NCBI GenBank assembly: GCA_031550605.1
Contig: JAVBOK010000086.1
Coordinates: 1-64,000 of the forward strand
Length of the DNA: 64,000 nucleotides
DNA from: FLUQ01 sp031550605
GTDB taxonomy: Bacteria; Desulfobacterota; Desulfovibrionia; Desulfovibrionales; Desulfovibrionaceae
Direction: 5' to 3'
A model generated the notes under the pieces. It did not search any database, was not told the origin of the DNA, and worked only from the letters and a program-made list of their open reading frames with translations. Of the stretch, positions 16,393 to 25,607 are shown one piece after another; positions within the stretch are counted from its first letter, which is position 1; each line of letters starts with the position of its first letter. The translations under genes and the position numbers were made by a program.

Positions 16393-17403
16393 ATGAAAAA
16401 ATTTCTTGCGTTGTGCGTGGTGGTTTTGATGGCGTTCGGCGTGGGGCCTGTCCGGGCGAAGGATTACGCCCTGACCTTCCATACCGGCGCGGTCGGCGGC
16501 CTGTACATGGAAGCCGGCGTCGTCTGGGCGGAACAACTGCAGACGGCCATCCCCGGCCTGAAAATTTCCTGCATCCTGGGGGGGGCGGCGACCAATCCGA
16601 TCATCGTCGCCCGCGGCAAGCCCAACGAAGTGATTTCCATAACCGATCTGGTTGTGGGCATGGACGCCACAAAAGGGACCGGCGAATATGAAAAACGCCT
16701 GCCCGGCGGGACCCGCGCCCTGCGCGCGCTGTGGCGCTTCAACGTGAACAGCTGGGCGCATATTCTGGTCCGGCCGGAGGCTATCCCCGCGGGCGTCACG
16801 ACCTTTGGCGAACTGCTGGCGAAAAAGACCAAACTGCGGGTGCTGCTCAAATCCAGGGGCACGGGCGACGAGATCTTCGCGCAGCGCCTGTTCGCCAGCT
16901 ACGGCCACAGCTACGACTCGCTGAAGGCCAAAGGCATGTCCATCACCTTCAACAATCCTTCGGACATGGCCACCCTGATGGTGGACGGGCACGCCGATGT
17001 CTGCATCGCCACCACGCGCACGCCGGCGGCATATATCCTGGATATGGAATCATCCATCAAGGGGCTGCAGTGGCTGGCCATCGACAAGCCCAATGCGGAA
17101 AAGCTGCGTGACCAGTTCGGCTACATCATGGCCGCGCAGCCGTCGGGAGATTACTCCAGCCTGACCCACGACAATCTGACGCTGGCTTTTGACCACATCA
17201 CCATCGTGCACGAAGGCATGGATGAGGAACTGGCCTACCGGATCACCAGGACCGTGCTCGGCGCGCCGGAGAAAATTCGCGGCGCCGTGCCGTCCATGCG
17301 GACTTTCGACGTGAAAATAGCCGGCAAGGACACCATGATCCCGCTGCACAAGGGCGCGATCCGGGCATACAAAGAGTTGGGACTGCCGTACGACGACAAA
17401 TAG
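16393..17403 (+). CDS. TAXI-family TRAP solute-binding protein, first copy
   Basis: A 336-residue periplasmic binding protein with a cleavable signal (about 1-22, ending V-R-A). TAXI hallmarks are the early F-H-T-G-A-V-G-G-L-Y and N-P-I-I-V-A-R-G-K-P-N-E. It lies 13 bases after the fused permease and has a strong ribosome site (GGAGCGGAGAGG). It is one of a tandem pair with the next gene, roughly 70% identical by eye, and both end in a Y-K-E-L-G-L-P motif followed by D-D-K. It delivers the TRAP substrate to the permease. Confidence 0.92.
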   Translation: MKKFLALCVVVLMAFGVGPVRAKDYALTFHTGAVGGLYMEAGVVWAEQLQTAIPGLKISCILGGAATNPIIVARGKPNEVISITDLVVGMDATKGTGEYEKRLPGGTRALRALWRFNVNSWAHILVRPEAIPAGVTTFGELLAKKTKLRVLLKSRGTGDEIFAQRLFASYGHSYDSLKAKGMSITFNNPSDMATLMVDGHADVCIATTRTPAAYILDMESSIKGLQWLAIDKPNAEKLRDQFGYIMAAQPSGDYSSLTHDNLTLAFDHITIVHEGMDEELAYRITRTVLGAPEKIRGAVPSMRTFDVKIAGKDTMIPLHKGAIRAYKELGLPYDDK

Positions 17404-17430
17404 ATGTGCAAAACAGCAAGGAGTTGCCCG

Positions 17431-18438
17431 ATGAAGAGAACGTTTGCCTTCCTGATGTTTCTGCTGCTGGTGGGAACCGGATGCGCGCTGGCGAAAGACT
17501 ACACCGTGACCTTCCATACGGGGGCGGTCGGCGGCTTGTATATGGAACCCAGCATTATCTGGACGGAGCAGCTGCAAGCGGCCATTCCCGGCCTGAAAAC
17601 CTCCTGCATCCTGGGAGGGGGGACCACCAACCCCATCATCGTGGCCAAGGGCAAGCCCAATGAGGTGGTCGGCCTGACCGATCCCGTCACCGCGCGGGAT
17701 GCCTCCAAAGGCGCCGGCGAATACGAAAAGCGGCTGCCCGGCGGAACAAAAGTGCTGCGCGCCCTGTGGCGGTTCAACGTGACCAGCTGGTCGCACATTC
17801 TCGTCCGGCCGGAAAAGGTTCCCGCCGGCGTGAAAACCCTGGGAGAACTGCTGGCGACCAAGCCCAAGCTGCGCGTTACCCTCAAGTCCAGAGGGTCCGC
17901 TGACGAAATCTTCGCCCAGCGTTTGTTTGAATCCTATGGCTATACTTACGATTCGTTGAAAGCGGGGGGGATGTCCATTACCTTCAACAACCCCGCGGAC
18001 ATGGCCACGCTGATGATCGACGGCCATGCGGACGTGGCGATTTCCACCGCCCGCGTGCCCGCTTCCTATCTTCTGGACATGGAATCGTCCATCAAGGACA
18101 TGAAGTGGCTGGCCGTGGACAAGCCCAACGCGGAAAAACTGCGCGACACCTACGGCTATATCATGGGGGTCCAGCCCGCGGGCAGCTATGCCAGCGTGAA
18201 GCAGGACATCCCGGCCGTGGCCATCGACCATATCGTGTTCGTGCATGAAGGCATGGACGAGGAACTGGCCTATCAGATGACCAAGACGATTTTGAGCGAG
18301 CCCGCCAAAGTCCGCGGCGCCGTGCCGGCCATGAAAACCTTTGATCCGAAGGTGGCCGGGACAAAGACCGGCATACCGCTGCACAAGGGCGCGGTGCGCG
18401 CGTACAAAGAACTGGGCCTGCCCTGCGACGACAAATAG
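17431..18438 (+). CDS. TAXI-family TRAP solute-binding protein, second copy
   Basis: The 335-residue paralogue of the preceding gene, with its own signal peptide (about 1-21) and the same F-H-T-G-A-V-G-G-L-Y opening. Differences cluster in positions likely to line the binding cleft: E-V-I-S-I-T-D-L-V-V-G in copy one is E-V-V-G-L-T-D-P-V-T-A here. The start is the ATG at 17431, with AAGGAG seven bases upstream. Tandem duplication after gene transfer or in situ is likely. Different substrate range or affinity is an inference. Confidence 0.91.
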   Translation: MKRTFAFLMFLLLVGTGCALAKDYTVTFHTGAVGGLYMEPSIIWTEQLQAAIPGLKTSCILGGGTTNPIIVAKGKPNEVVGLTDPVTARDASKGAGEYEKRLPGGTKVLRALWRFNVTSWSHILVRPEKVPAGVKTLGELLATKPKLRVTLKSRGSADEIFAQRLFESYGYTYDSLKAGGMSITFNNPADMATLMIDGHADVAISTARVPASYLLDMESSIKDMKWLAVDKPNAEKLRDTYGYIMGVQPAGSYASVKQDIPAVAIDHIVFVHEGMDEELAYQMTKTILSEPAKVRGAVPAMKTFDPKVAGTKTGIPLHKGAVRAYKELGLPCDDK

Positions 18439-18472
18439 CAAATCCTGCAATCCCGAATGGAGGAATCCGGAC

Positions 18473-19867
18473 ATGAGCCAGAATTATATCACCGAACCGG
18501 CGAAACAGATCCCCGTGCTGCTGGAATGCGACGTTCTTGTGGTGGGGGGGGGCACGTCGGGCGTTATCGCCGCCATCGCGGCCGCCCGGCAGGGGGTGAA
18601 GACCGTCCTGGTGGAACGGCTGGGCACCCTGGGCGGCCTGCTGACCGCGGGCATGAACACAAAGCCGTCCGGCCGGCTGGTGGGCGGGATCGGCCTGCAA
18701 TGCTGGGAACGCGCGCAGAAAGAAGGCCTGGCCGGCCGGAATATTACTTTGACGCTGGATCAGAAACATACGGGCAAAACCAGCCGCATGGAGATTTCTT
18801 CCGGCTGCGATTCCGAACGGATGAAAATGCTGACCGCGCAGATGTGCGTCGAAGCCGGAGTGAAAATTCTGTTCGAAAGCTGGGCGGCCGCTCCGGTCAT
18901 GGACGGGGCCGCCGTGACCGGCGTGATAATTGAAAGCAAAAGCGGCCGCCAGGCGATCAAGGCCAAAGCCGTGGTCGACTGCAGCGCCGACGCGGATATC
19001 GCCGTGGCCGCGGGCGCACCGTTCACCCTGGGCAAGAACGGGGTCATGCAGCCGGTGTCGATGTTCTTCAAAATGAACCAGGTGGATGTGAAAAAGCTGG
19101 CCAAGTGGGCGAACGCCAACCCCCAGGACGTGCCGCAGCGGTTCATCAACGAGGACAATCCGGAATACGCCCTGTGGGCCACCGGTTTCAACAACATGCT
19201 CAAACAGTTCCAGAAAGACAAGGGCGTAACCCTGCAGCGCGAAAACATCACCCTTAAAACCGGCTACGGGGAAACGGAAATCTATTGCAACAACACGCGG
19301 GTGCGCAATTCATCCGGCGTGGACGTCATGGACATCAGCGACGCCATCCTGGAACTGTACCGGCAGATAGAGTTGAACGCCATTTTCCTGAAAGAACGTG
19401 TTCCCGGTTTCGAAAAAGCGTACATCAACGCCATCGCGCCTGTTCTGGGCGTGCGCGAGACCCGGCACATCGTGGGCGAGTACACGATAAACGAAGAAGA
19501 AGCCATGGGCAAAGGCCGCTTCGAAGATTCCATCGGCGCGGACATCGCCGCCGTGGATTTCCATGAAGTGTCCGGTTCCGACGTGCGGTTCGAGGATTAT
19601 CCGGCGTACGAAATCCCCTATCGCGCGCTGGTGCCGCAGAAAGTCGAGCAGATCATCGTGGGCGGCCGGACCATTTCCTCCACCCACGAGGCCCACGGCC
19701 GCACCCGTACGATCACCGCGTGCATGACCACGGGCCAGGCCGCCGGCTTTGCCGCCGCGCTGTCGGTCAAGAGCGGGAAGACCATCCGGAATATCGACGT
19801 GAAGGAACTGCAGAACATGATCCGCAACGAAAAGATGCCCCTGTTCGCGTCCGAGCTGGAAGAGTAG
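18473..19867 (+). CDS. FAD-dependent oxidoreductase
   Basis: A 464-residue flavoprotein of the FAD-dependent oxidoreductase family related to fumarate reductase flavoproteins. The dinucleotide motif G-G-G-T-S-G near residue 26 is followed by an E-R (about 49). Near the C terminus are G-G-R and the region S-T-H-E-A-H-G-R-T-R. It has no signal peptide, so it is cytoplasmic. It is the last gene of the TRAP operon, 34 bases after the second TAXI gene, with GGAGG nine bases before the ATG. It probably acts on the compound imported by the transporter, or on its product; the substrate is not known. Confidence 0.85.
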   Translation: MSQNYITEPAKQIPVLLECDVLVVGGGTSGVIAAIAAARQGVKTVLVERLGTLGGLLTAGMNTKPSGRLVGGIGLQCWERAQKEGLAGRNITLTLDQKHTGKTSRMEISSGCDSERMKMLTAQMCVEAGVKILFESWAAAPVMDGAAVTGVIIESKSGRQAIKAKAVVDCSADADIAVAAGAPFTLGKNGVMQPVSMFFKMNQVDVKKLAKWANANPQDVPQRFINEDNPEYALWATGFNNMLKQFQKDKGVTLQRENITLKTGYGETEIYCNNTRVRNSSGVDVMDISDAILELYRQIELNAIFLKERVPGFEKAYINAIAPVLGVRETRHIVGEYTINEEEAMGKGRFEDSIGADIAAVDFHEVSGSDVRFEDYPAYEIPYRALVPQKVEQIIVGGRTISSTHEAHGRTRTITACMTTGQAAGFAAALSVKSGKTIRNIDVKELQNMIRNEKMPLFASELEE

Positions 19868-19896
19868 CCGTTTCCGGCTTTGAAGCGCGGCGAAGA

Positions 19897-19932
19897 GCGC
19901 CCCCCGGACCCGCGCGCGGGTCCGGGGGGCGC
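19897..19932. terminator. Perfect 36-base palindrome between convergent genes
   Basis: Arms GCGCCCCCCGGACCCGCG and its exact complement with no spacer. It lies between the FAD oxidoreductase and the convergent acetolactate synthase gene. There is no U-tract, so it may end transcription weakly in both directions or act as an RNA 3'-end stabiliser. Confidence 0.6.
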
Positions 19933-19941
19933 CGGCCGTGC

Positions 19942-21606
19942 TCAATCATTGAAAATCATGTCGTTGCCCGACTTGCCCGGCGGGATGATGGGGAAAACGC
20001 GCTCCGTGGGGTCGATCACGCAGTCGATGACACAGGGCCGCCGGCATTCGAGGGCTTTTTGCAGCACCGGCCCGATGTCCTTTTTTTCTTTGATCCTGAA
20101 CCCGGCCGCGCCGAAGGCTTCGGCCAGCTTGACGTAATCAGTGGCCCGGTGCAGTTCGGTGTGCGAATAGCGTTTGCCGTAGAACAGGGCCTGCCACTGG
20201 TGCACCATGCCCAGCACCCCGTTGTTCATGACCAGGACGATGACCGGCAGATTGGCGGATACCGCCGTGGCCAACTCGTTCAGGTTCATGTGAAAGCTGC
20301 CGTCGCCCGTGACCAGGGCCACCGGCCGGGACGGGTTGCCGACTTTCGCGCCGAGGGCCGCGCCCATGCCGTAGCCCATGGCGCCCAGGCCGCAGGAGCT
20401 TAAAAAGGAACGGGGCCTGGCGAAACGGTAATGCTGGGCCGTCCACATCTGGTGCTGGCCCACGTCGGTCGCCACGATGCCGCTGTCGCCGATGGCGTGG
20501 CGCAGGCCCACGATCACGTCGTGCGGGGTCAGCCGTTCGGAAATTCCCGTGGGCAGGGCGTGATACGCCTTGTGGCGCAACAGGCCGTGCACCCAGTCCC
20601 CGTGCTTGCGGGGGGACAGCTGGTCCAGCAGCGCGGGGATGATCCTGCGCATATCGCCGGCCAGCGCCGCGTCGGTTCTGACGTTTTTGGACATTTCGGT
20701 GGAATCGATGTCGATGTGCACCACTTTTGCCTGTTCGGCGAAACGGGCGCGGTTTCCCGCCACCCGGTCGGAAAAACGGGCACCCACGGCGATCAGCACG
20801 TCGCATCCGCCGACGGCGGCGTTGGCCGTGGCCGTTCCGTGCATGCCCACCATGCCGAGAAACAGCGAATAGTCGCCGGGAACGCAGGACAGCCCCATCA
20901 GGCTGACGCAGACCGGCGCGCCGATTTTCTGCGACAGGGCCAGCAAAAGATCCGAAGAATCGGAAAAGGTCACCCCGCCGCCCGCGTATATCAGGGGCCG
21001 CCCGGCTCCGTTGATGCAGTCAGCCGCCACCGCCAGGGCGTCCTGCGGAACGGGCGCCTCCCGCGGGGCCGCGCGGCGCGGCGCGCCATCGAATTCGGCC
21101 TTCATGGCGGAAACGTCCTTCGGAATGTCGATCAGCACGGGGCGTTTACGGCCGGAATTGGCGAGCGTGAATGCCCGGTCCACCGTTTCCGACATATCCG
21201 CCGCGTCCAGCACCAGAAAGTTCTGCTTGACGATGGGTTTCGTGACGTTCGTGATGTCCACTTCCTGAAAGCCGTCGCGGCCCATCAGATCCCTGGCCAC
21301 GTTGCCGGTGACGGCGACCAGGGGAACGGAATCAAGATAGGCGGCGGCGATGCCCGTGACCAGGTTGGTGGCCCCCGGTCCGGAGGTGGCGAGCACTACG
21401 CCGGTTCTGCCGGTGGAGCGGGCGTAGCCGTCGGCCGCGTGGGCCGCCCCCTGTTCATGGGCGGTGAGGACCAGGCGGATTTCTTTCTGCCTGTCGTGCA
21501 GAGCGTCGAAGATGTCCAGCACCGTCCCGCCGGGATAGCCGAACACCGTGTCCACGCCCTGGGCGATCAGTGATTCAACCAGTATTTGCGCGCCGGTAAG
21601 TTGCAT
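19942..21606 (-). CDS. Acetolactate synthase-type ThDP enzyme, large subunit
   Basis: A 554-residue thiamine-diphosphate enzyme of the acetohydroxyacid synthase large-subunit family. Catalytic Glu51 lies in H-E-Q-G-A-A-H; F-Q-E-V-D-I follows at about 124-129; the ThDP/Mg motif is G-D-G-S-F-H-M-N, and G-M-V-H-Q-W-Q follows it. In valine/isoleucine synthesis this enzyme joins two pyruvates, or pyruvate and 2-oxobutyrate, with a small regulatory subunit IlvN. No small-subunit gene follows, so this copy may be unregulated, use an IlvN from elsewhere, or have another 2-oxoacid role. The ATG at 21606 starts 11 bases after the activator stop, suggesting co-transcription. Confidence 0.88.
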   Translation of the reverse strand: MQLTGAQILVESLIAQGVDTVFGYPGGTVLDIFDALHDRQKEIRLVLTAHEQGAAHAADGYARSTGRTGVVLATSGPGATNLVTGIAAAYLDSVPLVAVTGNVARDLMGRDGFQEVDITNVTKPIVKQNFLVLDAADMSETVDRAFTLANSGRKRPVLIDIPKDVSAMKAEFDGAPRRAAPREAPVPQDALAVAADCINGAGRPLIYAGGGVTFSDSSDLLLALSQKIGAPVCVSLMGLSCVPGDYSLFLGMVGMHGTATANAAVGGCDVLIAVGARFSDRVAGNRARFAEQAKVVHIDIDSTEMSKNVRTDAALAGDMRRIIPALLDQLSPRKHGDWVHGLLRHKAYHALPTGISERLTPHDVIVGLRHAIGDSGIVATDVGQHQMWTAQHYRFARPRSFLSSCGLGAMGYGMGAALGAKVGNPSRPVALVTGDGSFHMNLNELATAVSANLPVIVLVMNNGVLGMVHQWQALFYGKRYSHTELHRATDYVKLAEAFGAAGFRIKEKKDIGPVLQKALECRRPCVIDCVIDPTERVFPIIPPGKSGNDMIFND

Positions 21607-21616
21607 ACAGGATGCT

Positions 21617-23161
21617 CTACTTTCTGAAGTCGCGGAAATCAAGCCCGTATTTTTTCATGCGCAGGCCCATAATGCGCTCGGTGACGCCCAGGCGTTCGGC
21701 CGCCTTGCCCATCACGCCTGCGGCTTCTTTCAGAGCTTCGACGATCAGGCCGCGTTCCAGGTCCGCCAGGGCGGCGTCCAGCGAGCCGCCGTGTTCCGCG
21801 CCGGGCACGCTTCCCGCTTCCGCGCGCTGCAGGGCGGGGGGCAGATGGGCGCCCTCTATGACCCCGGACGGGCCGCAGAGCAGCACGGCCCGTTCCATGA
21901 CGTTCTCCAGTTCGCGCACGTTGCCCGGCCAGGCGTATCCGGTCAGCAGGGCCGTGGCGTCGGCGGATATGCGCAGGATGCGGCGGCTGTTTTCCTCTCC
22001 GTATTTTTCGGCGAAATGGGTGGCCAGCGGCATGATGTCCGCCCGGCGTTCCCGCAGGGGGGGCAGGATGATGGGAAAGACGCACAGGCGGTAATACAGG
22101 TCCTGCCGGAACTGGCCCTGGGCGGTCATGCCCTCCAGGTCGCGGTTGGTGGCCGCGATGAGCCGCACGTCCGCCCGTCTGGTTTCCGTGCCGCCCACCC
22201 GCTCGAATTCCTTTTCCTGCAGGACGCGCAGCAGTTTGGCCTGGGTCAGCGGGGTCAGGTCGCCCACTTCGTCCAGAAACAGGGTGCCTCCGTCCGCCGT
22301 TTCAAAACGGCCCTTGCGCATGCCCGTGGCCCCGGTGAATGCCCCGCGCTCATGGCCGAACAGCTCGCTTTCCACCAGCCCTTCGGGCAGGGCGGCGCAG
22401 TTCAGGCGGACAAAGGGTCCGCCCGCGCGGGGACTGTGGGCGTGGATGGCGGCGGCCATCAGCTCCTTGCCCGTGCCGCTTTCGCCGCGCAACAGCACTG
22501 TGGCGTTGGAACCGGCCACCTGGGTCAGTTCGCTGAAAACATTGCGCATGGCCGCGGAATTGCCCACCATGCCCGCCGGCCGGAACCGCTCGGCAATCAG
22601 GGCCTGCAGACGGCGGTTTTCTTCCACCACGGCGCTGTGCCGCTCCTCGAATTCCAGGCGCAGGCGCACGGCCTGGCCGATAAGGCTGGACAGCACCCGC
22701 AGCAGGCGGACGTCCTCTTCCAGGGCCACGGAATCGGCGAACAGCCTGTCCACGGCCAGCACGCCCATGGGCTGCCCGGCCGGCGGCACCGGCACGGCGA
22801 TGAAGGCGATATCCTCTTTGGCCAGGTTCAAGGTGGCGGAACGGTCCAGGGTGAAAGGGACGCCGGCGGCCATGGCCGCCGGCATGGCCGCATCAAGGGC
22901 CATGCGCGCCGTTTCCGCGCCGGAGGCATAGGCGGGATGCTCTTTCCCGGCCAGGGCTCCGAACCCGGCCTCGCGCCGGATGCCGCCGTCGGGATTGCGC
23001 AGCAGCAAGGTCGCGCTCTGCATGCCGGTGTGCCGGGCGATCAGGTCCAGCACGGTCCGCAGCGTGCGATCCGGGTCCGCGGCGTCATCCAGGGCCTGGC
23101 AGACTTCGAACAGGAGGCGCAGTTCCCCGGCCTCGTCACGGATATGGATGAGAGCGTTCAT
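21617..23161 (-). CDS. NifA-like sigma-54-dependent transcriptional activator
   Basis: A 514-residue enhancer-binding protein in three parts: an N-terminal GAF-like sensor (about 12-170), an AAA+ domain, and a C-terminal Fis-type helix-turn-helix (about 480-505). Walker A is G-E-S-G-T-G-K-E at 226-233, the sigma-54 contact loop G-A-F-T-G-A is at 273-278, and Walker B is at 291-298. All residues for working with RpoN are present. The layout (GAF, AAA+, HTH) is that of NifA, but no nif genes are in the window. It is followed closely by the acetolactate synthase gene. The ATG at 23161 has AAAGG six bases before it. Its targets are unknown; it is not necessarily the regulator of the sigma-54-like site near carA. 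Confidence 0.92.
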   Translation of the reverse strand: MNALIHIRDEAGELRLLFEVCQALDDAADPDRTLRTVLDLIARHTGMQSATLLLRNPDGGIRREAGFGALAGKEHPAYASGAETARMALDAAMPAAMAAGVPFTLDRSATLNLAKEDIAFIAVPVPPAGQPMGVLAVDRLFADSVALEEDVRLLRVLSSLIGQAVRLRLEFEERHSAVVEENRRLQALIAERFRPAGMVGNSAAMRNVFSELTQVAGSNATVLLRGESGTGKELMAAAIHAHSPRAGGPFVRLNCAALPEGLVESELFGHERGAFTGATGMRKGRFETADGGTLFLDEVGDLTPLTQAKLLRVLQEKEFERVGGTETRRADVRLIAATNRDLEGMTAQGQFRQDLYYRLCVFPIILPPLRERRADIMPLATHFAEKYGEENSRRILRISADATALLTGYAWPGNVRELENVMERAVLLCGPSGVIEGAHLPPALQRAEAGSVPGAEHGGSLDAALADLERGLIVEALKEAAGVMGKAAERLGVTERIMGLRMKKYGLDFRDFRK

Positions 23162-23298
23162 ACGAAACCTTTAGGCGCGCGTTCGCGCGTCCGGGCAGGG
23201 CAGGCCCTGGCCCACGCATATCCTATATCCGTTTTTTCACCTTTTTGGCAAATGTCTTGAAAACATATTCACGTTGCGATTCTTTCCGCGCCAGCCTT

Positions 23299-23430
23299 GA
23301 AAATCCGGAACACCCCGTTCCCGGATGCGGACACGCCGAAGCGGCTTGCTTTGAAGGCACGCCGCGCTGTCCGCTCGCGGGCGGATACTTCGCCGCGCCG
23401 CGCATGCGCCGCGGCATTTTCACGGCGAAC
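23299..23430 (+). repeat. Dispersed intergenic repeat, copy A
   Basis: About 118 bases from TTGAAAATCCGGAACACC to the GCATTTTCAC near 23420 align with the reverse complement of about 57080-57200 at close to 80% identity, counted by eye with one single-base gap. The core CACGCCGAAGCGGC is unchanged in both. The repeat fills the space between the activator gene and dapL. Confidence 0.7.
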
Positions 23431-23435
23431 GGGCG

Positions 23436-24629
23436 CTACAAAGCAAAACCCCGCAGCCGTTCGATGGCTTCGGCCGTGTCCGCGCCGTTTCCGAAGCCGG
23501 TCAGCCGCAGGCATCCCCGGCCCCGCGCGCCGAACCCCGCGCCGGGGGTGCTGACGATGCCCGCCCGCCGGAGCAGGGCGTCGAAAACCGCCCAGGAATC
23601 CGTGCCTTCCGGCAGCCGCACCCAGACATAGGGGGCGTTGATTCCGCCTGTCGCGTCCAGGCCCAGACGCGCGAAAGCCTCCTTGATGCGGCGGGCGTTC
23701 TCCAGATAGCCGTCAAGAACATGCCGGAGCTGGGCCTTGCCTTCCGCCCCGTGCGAGGCTTCCGCCGCGCGCTGCACGATGTAGGGACAGCCGTTGTACT
23801 TGGTGCTCTGGCGGCGGGCCCACAGGGTGTTCAGCGGCACGCGGTTTCCGTCCGGGGCGAGGGCGGTCACGTTTTTCGGAACGACCACGCAGCCGCAGCG
23901 CAGGCCGGTGAAGCCGGCGGTCTTGGAATAGCTGCGGAATTCCACGGCCACCTCGTGCGAACCGGGGATTTCATAGATGCTGTGCGGGATGCCCGGTTCG
24001 CGGATAAATGCTTCATAGGCGGCGTCAAAAAAGATCACACAGTCCTGCGCGCGGGCGTAATCCACCCAGGTCTGCAGTTGTTCTTTGGTCAGCACCGTGC
24101 CGGTGGGGTTGTTGGGGTAGCACAAATAGATGATGTCCGGCCGGGAGGCGGGCAACTCGGGCGCATAGCCGTTTTCCGCCGCGCAGGGCAAAAGGACGAG
24201 CCGCCGGCCGGCCATGATGTTGGCGTCGGCATAGGCCGGGTACACCGGGTCGGTGATGGCGGCCACGGAATCGGCGGCGAACAGTTCGGGAAAATTGCCC
24301 AGGTCGCACTTGGCGCCGTCGCTGATGAAAACCTCGTCTTCCTCAATGCCCAGTCCCGCGTATTCCGTCCGGATCACCGCCTGGATCAGGAACGGATATC
24401 CGCGCTCCGGGCCGTAGCCACGGAAGCCCCCGGCCGTGGCCTGTTCCGCCACCGCCTTGTTCAAGGCCGCGATGACCGCGGGAACCAGGGGCCGGGTCAC
24501 GTCGCCGATGCCCAGGCGGACAAGTTTGCGGTCCGGATTCTCCGCCGTGTATGCCGCCACGCGGCGGGCCACTTCCGAAAAAAGATAGTCGCCGGGCAGA
24601 TTCAGATAGTGCGCGTTGCCATGTGCCAT
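23436..24629 (-). CDS. dapL: LL-diaminopimelate aminotransferase
   Basis: A 397-residue fold-type I PLP aminotransferase that converts tetrahydrodipicolinate plus glutamate to LL-diaminopimelate in one step, bypassing DapD/DapC/DapE. Support comes from the N-terminal G-I-G-D-V-T-R-P-L, the C-Y-P-N-N-P-T-G motif, the PLP lysine in S-Y-S-K-T-A-G-F-T-G, and the family's R-Q-S-T-K-Y-N-G-C. It lies directly downstream of dapF on the same strand, so the two enzymes make meso-DAP in order. The ATG at 24629 follows GAGGACACC. It takes its amino group from glutamate, made by gltB just upstream. Confidence 0.94.
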   Translation of the reverse strand: MAHGNAHYLNLPGDYLFSEVARRVAAYTAENPDRKLVRLGIGDVTRPLVPAVIAALNKAVAEQATAGGFRGYGPERGYPFLIQAVIRTEYAGLGIEEDEVFISDGAKCDLGNFPELFAADSVAAITDPVYPAYADANIMAGRRLVLLPCAAENGYAPELPASRPDIIYLCYPNNPTGTVLTKEQLQTWVDYARAQDCVIFFDAAYEAFIREPGIPHSIYEIPGSHEVAVEFRSYSKTAGFTGLRCGCVVVPKNVTALAPDGNRVPLNTLWARRQSTKYNGCPYIVQRAAEASHGAEGKAQLRHVLDGYLENARRIKEAFARLGLDATGGINAPYVWVRLPEGTDSWAVFDALLRRAGIVSTPGAGFGARGRGCLRLTGFGNGADTAEAIERLRGFAL

Positions 24630-24728
24630 GCTGGTGTCCTCTGCTGTAAAATAGGGGGTTCCGCCCCGGCCCCTTGCCGGGTGTTTCCGCTGCCGGGCCG
24701 GAGGCTTCCGGGGGACGGGCCCGCCTTT

Positions 24729-25607
24729 TCAGGATATTGCATACATTCCGTCAAATACATGCCGGGCCGGGCCGGTTTTATAAACGGATCCGTTTTTCGC
24801 CCATTCGATGTGCAAGTCGCCGCCGCGCAGATGCACGGTGACGGTTTTGTCCGTCAGACCACCCAGAGCGCAGGCCACGGCGGCGGCGCAGGCGCCGGTG
24901 CCGCAGGCCAGGGTTTCCCCCGCGCCCCGTTCCCAGACCCGCATGCGGATGCGGGAGCGGCTCGCAACAGTTACAAATTCCGTGTTGACGCGTTCGGGGA
25001 AAAACGGATGGCGCTCGAACAGCGGCCCCAGCCGGGGCAGGTCCAGCGCGTCGGGATCAGCCACGGCCACCACCAGATGGGGGTTGCCCATGGACAGGGC
25101 CGTGGCCCGGTACGCATGGCCGTCCACCGTGATTTCGCGGTTGATGAATGTTTCGCCTTCAACCGCCATGGGAATGCCGGCCACGGCCAGGCGCGGCGTG
25201 CCCATGTCCACCCGCACGGAGCGGACCATGCCGTTCGCGATCCGCAATTCCAGGTTTTTGATTCCGGCAAGGGTTTCCAGGGCCACGGTCGTTTTCACGG
25301 TCATTCCCTTGTCGTACAGGTATTTGCCCACGCAGCGGGAGGCGTTGCCGCACATTTGCGCTTCGGACCCGTCGCTGTTGAAGATGCGCATGCGAAAATC
25401 CGCCTTCGCCGGATCTGACGGCGGGCCGATCAGCACCAGGCCGTCGCCGCCGACGCCGAAATGCCTGTCGCTGATGCGCGCGGACAGTTCGGCGAGAGCG
25501 TCATCCGTCATGGCGGGGGGCAGGTCGCTTTCCCGCGCATAGATGTAGTCGTTGCCCAGTCCTTCCATTTTGGTGAAGGGCAGAACGGCGTTTTGTGTCG
25601 TGTTCAT
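24729..25607 (-). CDS. dapF: Diaminopimelate epimerase
   Basis: A 292-residue PLP-independent racemase that turns LL-DAP into meso-DAP for lysine and peptidoglycan. The two catalytic cysteines are visible: Cys86 in M-C-G-N-A and the second in A-C-G-T-G-A-C. Length and both half-domains are complete. Its ATG overlaps the gltB stop as ATGA, so translation is likely coupled to glutamate synthase. The 99 bases to dapL hold a GC-rich hairpin but no clear terminator. Confidence 0.95.
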   Translation of the reverse strand: MNTTQNAVLPFTKMEGLGNDYIYARESDLPPAMTDDALAELSARISDRHFGVGGDGLVLIGPPSDPAKADFRMRIFNSDGSEAQMCGNASRCVGKYLYDKGMTVKTTVALETLAGIKNLELRIANGMVRSVRVDMGTPRLAVAGIPMAVEGETFINREITVDGHAYRATALSMGNPHLVVAVADPDALDLPRLGPLFERHPFFPERVNTEFVTVASRSRIRMRVWERGAGETLACGTGACAAAVACALGGLTDKTVTVHLRGGDLHIEWAKNGSVYKTGPARHVFDGMYAIS

